DNA of 45,701 nucleotides from the NCBI GenBank assembly GCA_964485695.1, contig CAZAKZ010000031.1:1-45701 (forward strand), in the 5' to 3' direction. Position 1 is the stretch's first letter. Each line of letters opens with the position of its first letter. The DNA comes from CAZAKZ01 sp964485695. Its GTDB lineage: Bacteria; Planctomycetota; JAFGQW01. Shown one piece after another: positions 33,453 through 41,413 of the stretch. A program made the position numbers and the translations under genes. The notes below the pieces were generated by a model. The model saw nothing but the letters and a program-made list of their open reading frames with translations. It did no database searches and had not been told where the DNA came from.

Positions 33453-33491
33453 AATTCGTCTCCTCCTCGGCACGGGGGTGGAGCAATACCG

Positions 33492-33728
33492 TCATGAGCG
33501 CTTCTCAAGCAGGCGCCGCCTGATCCGCTCATGTGCCTCGCTCCAGTCAACCGGGACAACCATCCCATCCGCAAGCTCGTGAGCCCGTTTCTCGATCTCG
33601 GCAATCCACGCGGCGTCCGCTCCCGGCTCGGCCTGGCCTTCAAGACTGTGCAACAGGTGATGAGCCAGGTGAGCTCGTTCTTCTGGGGGCAGGGATAGTG
33701 CGGCCTCAAGGAGCTCCTCGGTGTTCAT
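33492..33728 (-). CDS. Addiction-module component (PF09720-type antitoxin)
   Basis: Small helical protein of 78 residues with the family pattern: LLEAALSLPPEERAHLAHHLLHSL, then DAAWIAEIEKRAHELADGMV and the final WSEAHERIRRRLLEK. It normally precedes a RelE/ParE-family toxin. No such toxin follows; the next gene encodes a DUF4926 protein. The ATG has no clear ribosome-binding site. It is either an orphan antitoxin or half of a pair in which DUF4926 takes the toxin place (inference). Confidence 0.88.
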   Translation of the reverse strand: MNTEELLEAALSLPPEERAHLAHHLLHSLEGQAEPGADAAWIAEIEKRAHELADGMVVPVDWSEAHERIRRRLLEKRS

Positions 33729-33874
33729 GGTAAGGTCATTCTACACGGACTACAGCCCAAAAGCAATGGCGAACCGGGCTGACCACTCTCCGGACAACAT
33801 TGGCCATCATCAGTGGCAGCGGCAGCTATGCACGGCCATTGCGGTGCAAGGGACGTACAAGAACGATTGCCTTG

Positions 33875-34024
33875 TCAGTCATCGTCAATGTCGAACTGTG
33901 ATGCCGGGACGAGGCCATCCAGGAATGCGAGAAACGAAGGCGCGATCACAAGATCTTCGCCCACCTCGACATCAATCCAGGTAACAGAAGGGTGACCGGA
34001 TTCGCGACTTGAAGAAACGGTATG
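33875..34024 (-). pseudogene. C-terminal remnant of a degraded gene
   Basis: An open minus-strand frame of 49 codons ends TGA 33877-33875 and reads HPSVTWIDVEVGED then LVIAPSFLAFLDGLVPASQF and DIDDD. The codon choice and the hydrophobic pattern look like a real C-terminus, of the kind seen in SMI1/KNR4-like proteins, but the frame is closed by TAA at 34025-34027 and has no start. The surrounding 350 bp (33729-34149) contain no intact gene. A 37-residue hydrophobic frame on the same strand (34085 to 33972) has no ribosome-binding site and overlaps this remnant. Confidence 0.35.
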
Positions 34025-34149
34025 TTATGACGCTGACCGCAGCGAGAGCGAGCACGATCGTGAGGCTGATCAATGCGTACTTCATGAGGTGATCTTGTGA
34101 GGGCTGATGTTCGCTTTGCCCGCAGGCCGGACCGCTCAGATTCAACGCG

Positions 34150-34377
34150 TCAGGCAGATTTCCGGGAGAACAGCTTGGTGGCCTCCAGTGGAACCTCGAC
34201 CTGGACGAAGAAACGCGCCGGATACAGATAGTCCTCCCCTGACTCATCTATCACACGAACTAGATCCCGTTCTTCAGCGACAGGATCAGGAAGAATTCGA
34301 TAGACCTTTCGCAACTCCAGGGCTGCGGAGTAACCGCGGTTCTTGATGCACAATACGTAGCGATTGCGTTTTGCCAT
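34150..34377 (-). CDS. Conserved small protein (75 residues)
   Basis: Small basic protein of 75 residues of a widespread uncharacterised family: RYVLCIKNRGYSAALELRKVYRILPD, then DLVRVIDESGEDYLYPARFFV. The VIDESGEDYLYP block is the conserved core. The ATG 34377 is preceded by GGAG about 7 bp upstream. It lies next to a frameshifted partner that normally carries the KRWRKLKGIA motif. These pairs often sit near toxin-antitoxin genes; the function is unknown. Confidence 0.8.
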   Translation of the reverse strand: MAKRNRYVLCIKNRGYSAALELRKVYRILPDPVAEERDLVRVIDESGEDYLYPARFFVQVEVPLEATKLFSRKSA

Positions 34378-34381
34378 GATC

Positions 34382-34614
34382 TCACTCCAGGAACCGCTTG
34401 ATCTTTATCTCCTGGCGCCCAACGCCATGGGCCTCATACCAGTGAACCTCGGCAGGGCCAGTCCAGCCGTCTGAAAGTTCGACGGTGGCAATCCCCTTGA
34501 GCTTGCGCCACCGCTTTCCGCCATAGATTTTTCGGAGCCTGGTGGACTCCCGGACGGCCTGGCCACCGCGATCGTCTCGATCTCGAGAATTTCGCCGATG
34601 ATCCTGAACCACAC
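34382..34614 (-). pseudogene. Frameshifted conserved small protein
   Basis: The family protein should read IIGEILEIETIAV, then a helix GQAVRESTRLRKIYGGKRWRK, then LKGIATVELSDGW and VHWYEAHGVGRQEIKIKRFLE. The two halves are in different frames. The first half runs from a GTG at 34614 (with AGGGG upstream); the second half is in another frame, ending at 34382. The break lies near 34563, where one G appears missing (GTGGCC for GTGGGCC). Adding one base restores a continuous 77-residue protein. This may be a true inactivating deletion or a sequencing/assembly error. Confidence 0.7.
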
Positions 34615-34787
34615 CGAAGCACCCCTCAATCCATTTTTGGTACTTGCTCGTCCCGCGGTTCGCCTCCTCGATCGATGGTATGCCATTCCTACGCAAAGGT
34701 CAACGACAGCCCATTACCGGTTTTGGCTCATTTTCGTGCGATGAAATCCGGTCGTGGTGGGATGTCATGAATCATGACATGCCCCAC

Positions 34788-36329
34788 TCACGCTCCCACC
34801 CTGGCCTGATGATACAGACTCGGAAACCGCGCCAGGACGGCAATGACCACCGGCAGCTCCCGGGAATCCACGCACTCGCCGATCTTGTGGGTGTTCTGCT
34901 CGATGCCGGGGCCGATGCCCAGCATGGCCGGGTGCTTGAAGGGGCCGGCGTGGATCCAGCGCTTGGAGTCGGGCACCTGGATGGACGGGGCATCACTGCG
35001 GATGGGGACACCCACGCCGTCGGTGGAGAAGATCCAGCGGCCCACGCGCGGGTTCTTGCGCAGGGCGCCGGCAGTGCCGTCTTCGGGGATGAGGGGCGTG
35101 GCCGTACGGCGGTAAGCCTCCACGGCCGTGCGGATGGCGGGGTGGTCTTCCGGTGTCACCCAGCCCGGGTAGATCTGGGGATTGCCGGGCATGGCGCCCT
35201 TCCAGGTGGGATGGACGTAGGTGGGGACGCGGATCAGGACGCGGAGGCCGGCCTGTCGGGCTCGGGCCACGGAAGTCATGGACTCCACGTCGCGAAGGGC
35301 TGCCTCGGGGGACTCGCCTGCCGTGAGTCTGCGGTCGAGGCGGAAGGTGAAGCGCTCGGGCACGGCGCAGTCGCTGGGGGTTTCCAGCGCGGCCCAGGAG
35401 GCGGTGCGGGAGCCGGGGCCGAGGAAGGGGTCGGTCCGGAATCCTTCGCCGCTGAGGTGGCGGTCGGCTGCTTCGGCGATGATGGCGGCGCCGTGCTCGA
35501 GGGGATTGCGGCCCTCCTGGGGCATGGAGCCGTGGCAGCTCTTGCCCGTGACCTGCACCTCGATCTGCATGCGGCCGCGCTGGCCGCGGTAGATGCCCGT
35601 GGCGCCGTTTGTTGCGCACCCCGTGCCTTCGGTGAGGATGAACACGTCCGGGATGCGGTCGGCGCCGGCGCCGGGTAGCTCGTTTTGCATGAGGTGCATG
35701 GGGCCGCCGCCGTCGTTGTCCTCCTCGGCCACGGTGGCGTAGCTTCGCACGATGACGCCGTTGAGGACCCCGTCGTCGCGGAGCTCCTGGAGGATCCGGG
35801 TGGCGAGGATCTGGCACACCACGCCGCCGAGCTGGTCCGCGACACCCCGGCCCCACACCAGATGGCCCCACTCCGGAGGCAGGTAGCCCAGCTCCGCCTC
35901 GAGGAACTCCCGGTCCACCCGGCCCGGCTGGGTGAGGCCGAGGTAGGGATCCAGGCCACCGCCCAGGGCCTCGTGCCACCGGGGCCGGAGCGCCTGGACC
36001 GTGTCCGCGTGCCCGTCCAGGTAGACCACGGTCTTCTCCTCCGGGGGCACGTCGTCGTGGCGGTCCTCCACGGTCCACACCAGGTTGCCGAAGGCGTCGA
36101 AACCCACGTGGTCGGGCGAGTCCACCGCGCCGATGTCGATGATCTTGCGGTGCAGGTAGTCCAGGCGCGGGCCCTCGTGGTTGGAGAGGCCGCACTCCGG
36201 GTCGCCGCCCTGGTCCGAGGGCAGGTCCACGAAGTCAGCGGGAATGCGCACGGCCTCCTTGAGGATCTCCACCGCCAGGGGGAGGTAGGCCGTGGCCAGG
36301 CGTGAGATTTTCCGGTCCAGGTCATTCAT
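34788..36329 (-). CDS. ygeY: YgeY-type M20 metallohydrolase
   Basis: Zinc hydrolase of 513 residues, M20 peptidase/deacylase family, matching the selenium-linked YgeY group. YLDGHADTV has metal ligands His and Asp, WGRGVADQLGG the bridging Asp, ATVAEEDNDGG the catalytic and metal-binding Glu pair, and NTHKIGE the last His. It starts ATG 36329, overlapping the YgeW stop as ATGA. At 513 residues it is longer than typical YgeY (about 400-410), with extra residues in the first half (around 30-130, where a longer linker and GLTQPGRVD occur) and in the lid region. Its substrate is not known; hydrolysis of a carbamoylated or acylated purine breakdown intermediate is an inference from context. Confidence 0.85.
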   Translation of the reverse strand: MNDLDRKISRLATAYLPLAVEILKEAVRIPADFVDLPSDQGGDPECGLSNHEGPRLDYLHRKIIDIGAVDSPDHVGFDAFGNLVWTVEDRHDDVPPEEKTVVYLDGHADTVQALRPRWHEALGGGLDPYLGLTQPGRVDREFLEAELGYLPPEWGHLVWGRGVADQLGGVVCQILATRILQELRDDGVLNGVIVRSYATVAEEDNDGGGPMHLMQNELPGAGADRIPDVFILTEGTGCATNGATGIYRGQRGRMQIEVQVTGKSCHGSMPQEGRNPLEHGAAIIAEAADRHLSGEGFRTDPFLGPGSRTASWAALETPSDCAVPERFTFRLDRRLTAGESPEAALRDVESMTSVARARQAGLRVLIRVPTYVHPTWKGAMPGNPQIYPGWVTPEDHPAIRTAVEAYRRTATPLIPEDGTAGALRKNPRVGRWIFSTDGVGVPIRSDAPSIQVPDSKRWIHAGPFKHPAMLGIGPGIEQNTHKIGECVDSRELPVVIAVLARFPSLYHQARVGA

Positions 36330-37462
36330 CGCAGGCAGTCCTCGAGGCGCGCTCTGAGGGCGGGCTCCTTGGAAGCGGCCAGCAGGGCCATGATGGCGTA
36401 TACTTTTTTATTGGCCTCCCGGGCCAGGTCTGTGCGGGCACCAGCCATGACGCCCGGGCTCACCTCGGCGCCGATGTCCGCCGGGAGACAGTGCATGTAG
36501 AGCGCCTCGCGGGTTAAACCCATGCGACGCTCGTCGGCGATCCAGTCGGCATGGTTCCGGTTCCTGTCCAGGGCCCGGTTCTCGATGTCCTGCATGGCTT
36601 TCTCGTCGCGGTTCCGGTCGGCCTCCACGCGCTCCATCATGAGATCGAACGGGCCCCAGCTCTTGGGATAGACGATGTCCGCGCCCTCGAAGGCCGTGTC
36701 CATGTCGTTTATGACGTCGAAGCGTCCGCCCGAGGTCGCGGCGTTCTCGGCAGCCGCTTCCATGCACTCCGGCATCAGATCGTAGCCTTTTGGATGGGCC
36801 AGGCGCACGCGCATGCCGAACCGCGTCAGGAGGGTGATCAGCCCCTGGGGCACGGAAAGGGGCTTGGCGTAACTGGGGGAATAGGCCCACGACACGGCCA
36901 GGGTCTTGCCCTGAAGCCCCCCGGGAAACCGTTCCCGGAGCCACAGCAGGTCGGCCAGGGTCTGGGTGGGATGGTCCACGTCGCACTGGAGGTTCACCAC
37001 GGGCACGATGCGGTCGCTTCCCGCGGCCTTGAAGTAGTCGCGGATGCCCTTCTCCGCCTCGCCCATGAAGCGGTTTCCTGCGCCCAGGATCAGGTCGTGG
37101 CGGATGCCCAGGGCGTGGGCGTTCATGCCCAGCATGGCGCCGGTCTCCTCGGCCGTCTCGCCGTGGGAGACCTGGGTCGAGGACCCGTCCACCACCACGG
37201 GGGCGCCGCCGAGGCGGGCCGCTGCCCCGGCCCAGCTCGATTTCGTTCGAGTGGATGCGTCGAAGAACAGGGCGTAGAAGAGCTCCCCGGTGAAGAGGGG
37301 TACCTTGATGCTGGCCCGGTCCCACGACTCAAAGAGTTCCGCCAGAGTGCACAGCGCCTCGATCTCCCGGAGCGATGCCTCCGAGGTCAGGAGCAGGCTC
37401 AGGCCGTGAAGGCCTTGCATTGCGTCGTCGTCGAGGGGGTCGAGATACGATTCGAGCTTCAT
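36326..37462 (-). CDS. ygeW: Knotted carbamoyltransferase YgeW
   Basis: Carbamoyltransferase of 378 residues. FFDASTRTKSSWAGAA holds the carbamoyl-phosphate loop (STRT), QVSHGETAEETGAM and GIRHDLILGAGN are YgeW signatures, DHPTQTLAD is the HPTQ motif, AYSPSYAKPLSVPQG lies in the knotted region, and YMHCLPADIGAEV is the HCLP motif. YgeW of other bacteria has a trefoil knot; its acceptor is still debated, and carbamoyl-phosphate or oxamate may be involved in purine breakdown. The gene overlaps both neighbours by 4 bp, so it is translationally coupled between YgfK and YgeY. Confidence 0.92.
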   Translation of the reverse strand: MKLESYLDPLDDDAMQGLHGLSLLLTSEASLREIEALCTLAELFESWDRASIKVPLFTGELFYALFFDASTRTKSSWAGAAARLGGAPVVVDGSSTQVSHGETAEETGAMLGMNAHALGIRHDLILGAGNRFMGEAEKGIRDYFKAAGSDRIVPVVNLQCDVDHPTQTLADLLWLRERFPGGLQGKTLAVSWAYSPSYAKPLSVPQGLITLLTRFGMRVRLAHPKGYDLMPECMEAAAENAATSGGRFDVINDMDTAFEGADIVYPKSWGPFDLMMERVEADRNRDEKAMQDIENRALDRNRNHADWIADERRMGLTREALYMHCLPADIGAEVSPGVMAGARTDLAREANKKVYAIMALLAASKEPALRARLEDCLR

Positions 37463-39513
37463 GTTCGGTGATCCACAATCAGGGTGTTCACGTAGTTGAT
37501 CTCCCCGGGGTCGAGAACGGCGCCGAGGAGCATGCGCATGATATGGTAAGGGATCAGGTCCACCTCCCCGGCGGCATTCCCCTCGAGGGTGCCCTCGGGA
37601 TCGGCCTCGTCAAAGGCGAGACGGAATCCATCGCCCGAGAACAATACACGTCCCCCGGTGACCTCCAGGGTGAACTCTTTGCCTTCGAAGCGGCCGCGCA
37701 TCCGAGTCGCTCCCTCGACGTGGAATCCGTCATGAGAGGGGAAGGCGCGCCAGGCCGCCTCGCTGCCGAAGAACAGCGGCTTTGCCCGGTGTGGGCCGCC
37801 GTCCTCGGGGCAGAACACGTCGCAATTCCCGCATTCGTTGCAGAAGTCGGCGAAAGTGGCGATCTGGTGGGGCTGCTCGAGCACTCGGGATTTTTCTCTA
37901 TGCCAGGTCCAGCCCGTGTCGCCGGAACGAACCCGCTCCACGGGGATCTCGGCTGCGAGCGGGGTGAAGGGGAAGACGGCGTTGTTGGGGCACACCGGCA
38001 CGCACTTGTCGCAGGCGATGCAGTCGAAGAGTTCGAGGCGGGTGCCGATCTTTCGGGGCGGCCGGGCGTTCTGAGCCAAGGCGTACCTCGGGTCTCCTGT
38101 CACCGCCTCCACGCGGTGTTCGGTGTTGAGCAGAACGGCCTCCGATACCCAGCGTTCGTATGACCCGCCGGCCGCGGCACGGAGGTCACCTCCGGAGGCC
38201 AGGGCCTCGAGGCACGCGGTGCGTATGGGGCTGTCGTCCGGGTGGTCCAGCTTGTCCAGAGCGGCCTTCCCCTTGCCGAAAGCGCGCAGGCAGAAGTCAC
38301 CGAGGGTCTTTGCTCCCACGGCTTCCATACGGCCGGCCAGGGTGCGGTGGTAGCCCTGGAGCCGGCCGTACCCGTGGGTCTTCAGGAGGTCCGTGCACGT
38401 GGTGACGGGCGTGAGGCCCAGGGCCACGGCGCCGGGATAGCCCGTCCGGTCGATGCCGGCCGAGAAGGACACGGGGAACCGGTCGCCGAAGTGCCTGCGG
38501 AAACGGCGAACCAGGTGCATGGCCAGGACGTGGAGCGGCGGTCCCGAGAGATACGCCTCCTTCTCGGTGCGGGGGAGGAACGCCCCGGTGTTCTTCACCA
38601 CGAGGGTGTTGCAGAACTTCACACCCAGGCTCAGGCCCAGGCCGGTCGCCCTCCGGCCTAGGCGGTCCACCAGGGCCACGGCCTCCTCCCACCGGAGGTC
38701 CTTGTCGAAGGCGCTGTCGGGAACCCGGATGTGCCGGTAGCCGAGCTCGTCGTGCAGGAGCCCGAGGGTCTCGTCCTTGCCCAGCAGCGTGGGATTGAAC
38801 TTGAGGGTGCAGTGGAGGCGGTGCGACTCGAGGAGGAACTCGAGGATCTTCTCGACCTCTTCCGGCGGGCAGCCGTGGAACGTGCTGAGGGTGACGCTGG
38901 CGGCGAGGCGCGTGGGGAAGTCGAGGTCGCGGCAGGTCTTGAGTGCCGCGGGAATGCAGCGGCGAAAGCCATCCACCAGGGGCCGGGCATCCACCATGGT
39001 CCGGAGGAACGCCCCCACCCGGTCGCTGCGGATGCCTTCGAGGTCATACCCCACGCTCATGTCGAAGGCGACCTGGTCGAAGCCCGGCGCCAGAGGGAGC
39101 CGGCCGCTTTCACGGAGCATCTCGATGAGCATGGCCCCCTTGACGTACTCCTCCAGGGACTGTTCAAGCCCGAGCTCCTGGGACCACTCCACGTTGTAGC
39201 CCACCGTGCGCATGTCGATGCAGGGCCGGGGAATCTTCAGGGCGTCCTGGATCTGGACCGTCTTCAACTCCAGGATGCGGCTGCCGCCCAGCCATGCGAG
39301 GACGAGGTTCTGGGCCATCTGGGTGTGGGGGCCGGCCGCGGGGCCGAGGGGGCTGGAGACGACAGCATCGTGGAATCGGACGGAGAAATCCCGGTCCGGA
39401 TCCCCGGGGTAGAACCGGGAGGCCGGGAGGCCGAAGACAGCCCCGCTCAAGTCCAGCTCACGGAGCATCCGGTGCACCAGGGCGCCGAAGGGATGGGGGG
39501 TGAGCTCAACCAT
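37459..39513 (-). CDS. ygfK: YgfK-like Fe-S oxidoreductase lacking its FAD/NAD module
   Basis: Protein of 684 residues. The first 480 match the dihydroorotate-dehydrogenase-like part of YgfK: HPFGALVHRML, SPLGPAAGPHTQMAQN, SRILELKTVQIQD, TLSTFHGCPPEEVE, FNPTLLGKDE, SFSAGIDRTGYPG. Then it goes directly to two clusters of four cysteines (about 498-508 and 558-568, C-x2-C-x2-C-x3-C-P) and a beta-rich C-terminal part. E. coli YgfK (about 1030 residues) has a GltD-like FAD/NAD(P)-binding module between these parts; here no G-x-G-x-x-G motif is found and the protein is about 350 shorter. I chose ATG 39513; ATG 39552 adds 13 residues. The role is proposed to be electron transfer in selenium-linked purine metabolism. 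Confidence 0.85.
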   Translation of the reverse strand: MVELTPHPFGALVHRMLRELDLSGAVFGLPASRFYPGDPDRDFSVRFHDAVVSSPLGPAAGPHTQMAQNLVLAWLGGSRILELKTVQIQDALKIPRPCIDMRTVGYNVEWSQELGLEQSLEEYVKGAMLIEMLRESGRLPLAPGFDQVAFDMSVGYDLEGIRSDRVGAFLRTMVDARPLVDGFRRCIPAALKTCRDLDFPTRLAASVTLSTFHGCPPEEVEKILEFLLESHRLHCTLKFNPTLLGKDETLGLLHDELGYRHIRVPDSAFDKDLRWEEAVALVDRLGRRATGLGLSLGVKFCNTLVVKNTGAFLPRTEKEAYLSGPPLHVLAMHLVRRFRRHFGDRFPVSFSAGIDRTGYPGAVALGLTPVTTCTDLLKTHGYGRLQGYHRTLAGRMEAVGAKTLGDFCLRAFGKGKAALDKLDHPDDSPIRTACLEALASGGDLRAAAGGSYERWVSEAVLLNTEHRVEAVTGDPRYALAQNARPPRKIGTRLELFDCIACDKCVPVCPNNAVFPFTPLAAEIPVERVRSGDTGWTWHREKSRVLEQPHQIATFADFCNECGNCDVFCPEDGGPHRAKPLFFGSEAAWRAFPSHDGFHVEGATRMRGRFEGKEFTLEVTGGRVLFSGDGFRLAFDEADPEGTLEGNAAGEVDLIPYHIMRMLLGAVLDPGEINYVNTLIVDHRT

Positions 39514-39539
39514 GGGATAGCATTCTGACAGATTCGGGT

Positions 39540-39641
39540 CCTGTTGCAACAAGTGGCCCGAGTCCAGGAAGCCGAGTACCAGACGCCTTGCTGAAAGGCC
39601 AGTTCTGTCCAGTTATGGGGGCATTCAGTCGCTGCAACAGG
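39540..39641. promoter_or_regulatory. Inverted repeat and palindrome upstream of ygfK
   Basis: The gap between ygfK and the dipeptidase gene (170 bp) holds TGTTGCAACA (39542-39551), a perfect 10 bp palindrome, and a nine-base inverted pair CCTGTTGCA (39540-39548) and TGCAACAGG (39633-39641). It may be an operator for a ygfK-ygeW-ygeY transcript. No clear -35/-10 pair was found. Confidence 0.3.
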
Positions 39642-39682
39642 AATGAAATGACGCGGGGAGCCCAAGCACTTTCCGGGGGCGG

Positions 39683-40672
39683 TCAGCGCTTGGGCAGCGC
39701 CTCCTGCAGGAACCGCAGCCAGTTGCCGTGGGTGAAGCCGGCCACCTCGGCCGCGGACCAGCCCACCCGGGTCAGGGCGTCCGCCAGGGCCCCGAACTTC
39801 GCCGGGTGGTCGAGGCCCTCGGGCAGGTCCGGCGGGGCGAATCCGCCGTCGGTGTCGGAGCCGAGGCCCACGCCGCCCCGGTGGCCCATGACCTCGGCCG
39901 CGTGGAGGAGGTGCGGTATGGCGTCGTCGACCGTGGCGCGGCGGTCCGCCGCGAGGAACAGGGTGTAGAGGTTCAGGCCCACGATGCCGCCGCGCTGACC
40001 GATCTCGCGGAGGAAGGTGTCGGGGATGTGACGCTCGTTGTCCGCCAGCAGGGCCCTGCAGTTGGAATGGCTGGCCACCACCGGGCCGGTGCTGATCGTG
40101 AAGAGGTCTTCCGCCGACCGATCCGCCAGGTGCGAGATGTCGTGGACGATGCCCAGGTCGTCCAGCGCCGCCACCAGGTCCCTGCCCGCGGGGGTCAGGG
40201 GTCCGGGGTGGCTGTTGCCGCCGGCGTAGCGCGAGCCCGATCCCCAGGTCATGCCCACCATTCGCAGGCCGCGTTCAAACCACATGCGGGCGTGGTCGGG
40301 CGACCGGATCGGATCCGCGCTCTCCATGAGCACGACCAGCTTCAACACGCCGGTGTCCTGGTCGAGGTCGTCGGCGGTGCGCACGATGCGAATCTCCCCG
40401 GCCTCCTCCAGGGATTCGTAGACCTCGAGCTCGGCCAGGCCGGCCCGCTCGGCGCCGTCCAGGTCCTCGCTGGAGGCGTAGCCGTACGGTTTGTCGGGGG
40501 CGCCCTTCTCCGTGTAGAGGGTGCCCAGGACCACGTCGAAGCCGGCGTCGCGAAGGGCAGGCAGGCAGAGGCAGCCTGTTTTTGCGTCCTCCACCGGCCG
40601 GGTCAGGTCGCGGCCGGCCAGGGCGAGATAGGCGAGGTCGAGGTGTCCGTCGATCCAGCGTCGGATGTTCAT
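39683..40672 (-). CDS. Membrane dipeptidase-like hydrolase (M19)
   Basis: Predicted M19-family zinc hydrolase of 329 residues, TIM-barrel fold. DGHLDLAYLAL holds the H-x-D metal pair, VLMESADPI the bridging glutamate, VHDISHLADRSAEDL and VASHSNCRAL two further histidines, and VGLGSDTDG the catalytic Asp. No signal peptide is present, so it is likely cytoplasmic, unlike the mammalian renal enzyme. Related bacterial proteins act on dipeptides with D-residues or on cyclic imides. In this operon, beside purine-catabolic genes, an amide or hydantoin-like substrate is conceivable but not shown. It lies 13 bp after the membrane protein gene. Confidence 0.88.
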   Translation of the reverse strand: MNIRRWIDGHLDLAYLALAGRDLTRPVEDAKTGCLCLPALRDAGFDVVLGTLYTEKGAPDKPYGYASSEDLDGAERAGLAELEVYESLEEAGEIRIVRTADDLDQDTGVLKLVVLMESADPIRSPDHARMWFERGLRMVGMTWGSGSRYAGGNSHPGPLTPAGRDLVAALDDLGIVHDISHLADRSAEDLFTISTGPVVASHSNCRALLADNERHIPDTFLREIGQRGGIVGLNLYTLFLAADRRATVDDAIPHLLHAAEVMGHRGGVGLGSDTDGGFAPPDLPEGLDHPAKFGALADALTRVGWSAAEVAGFTHGNWLRFLQEALPKR

Positions 40673-40685
40673 TTACTTTTCTTGC

Positions 40686-41240
40686 TTATGAGGACTTGAT
40701 CTTCGCCAGCTCCTCCTTGGTGATCTGCCGGAAGGAGAACCGGTATCCCTCGTACACCGCAATGCCGTAGAAGAGCAGATCCATGCCATGGAAGGATTCC
40801 TTTATCACGTTCACCCAGTCGCCCGGAGAGGAGTTGAAGAGGAGCGTGAAAAAGGACTCGTCGTAGTGCTGGGCGGCGAGCATGTATATCGCCAGGAGGT
40901 TGCCCAGCAGGCACCCGAACAGCGAGAGGATCGCTCCCGCGACGCCGAAGGATGGGTCCACGCCCCGGCCTGCGAACCGGACGGCGAAGCCCACCAGGAA
41001 ACCGACGCCCACGGCCATCCAGCCGATCTGCCATCCGGTAATGGCCGTGGCCAGCGCCCAGATTACGGCGCCCGTCACCGCGGCCGCCAGCCCCACGACG
41101 ATGCCCGCGCCCAGGTTCTGGGTATCCCGGACCTCTTGGAGATACGCCTCGACCTTCTTTGGATCGAGGCTCACGGCTTGCGCCTTTTCCGCATCGGGAG
41201 CCTGCCGCACCTCAGGTTTTTTATCTTCCGGGGTGTCCAT
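40686..41240 (-). CDS. Small membrane protein, first gene of the ygf operon
   Basis: Unrecognised protein of 184 residues. Residues 1-40 are charged (EDKKPEVRQAPDAEKAQ); then three to four membrane helices at about 44-65, 69-88 and 100-123, with a C-terminal soluble end SFHGMDLLFYGIAVYEGYRFSFRQITKEEL. The sequence of the last segment occurs in other small bacterial membrane proteins of unknown role. A strong ribosome-binding site AAAGGAGGG lies nine bases ahead of the ATG. It starts the minus-strand run that ends with ygeY; whether it has any link to purine use is unclear. Confidence 0.75.
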   Translation of the reverse strand: MDTPEDKKPEVRQAPDAEKAQAVSLDPKKVEAYLQEVRDTQNLGAGIVVGLAAAVTGAVIWALATAITGWQIGWMAVGVGFLVGFAVRFAGRGVDPSFGVAGAILSLFGCLLGNLLAIYMLAAQHYDESFFTLLFNSSPGDWVNVIKESFHGMDLLFYGIAVYEGYRFSFRQITKEELAKIKSS

Positions 41241-41243
41241 GGA

Positions 41244-41387
41244 ATCGAGCCCTCCTTTGTGGATTCCCCGTTATCGCGTCCCGGTCAATCGGCCGGCATG
41301 GCATGGGTGTTCCGTACGAAAACAACGGGCCGCCTTTCGACTCGGTTGAGCTGAAGGAACGGCCCATTGTCCACAAAGGAGCTCGAT
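41244..41387. repeat. 18-bp inverted repeats enclosing a 106-bp segment
   Basis: The left arm, ATCGAG-CC-CTCCTTTGTGGA (41244-41263), holds the ribosome-binding site of the membrane protein gene. The right arm, TCCACAAAGGAGCTCGAT (41370-41387), is its exact reverse complement apart from a two-base insertion, and lies just past the hcp stop. The segment between (41264-41369) would contain any promoter of the downstream operon. Confidence 0.5.
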
Positions 41388-41413
41388 CTTCAAGAGGCCC
41401 CGACTGTTTGGCC

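Noticed and set aside
33972..34085. 37-residue membrane peptide (MKYALISLTIV start)
   Set aside because: Hydrophobic and plausible in length, but no ribosome-binding site and it overlaps a better coding-like remnant in another frame.
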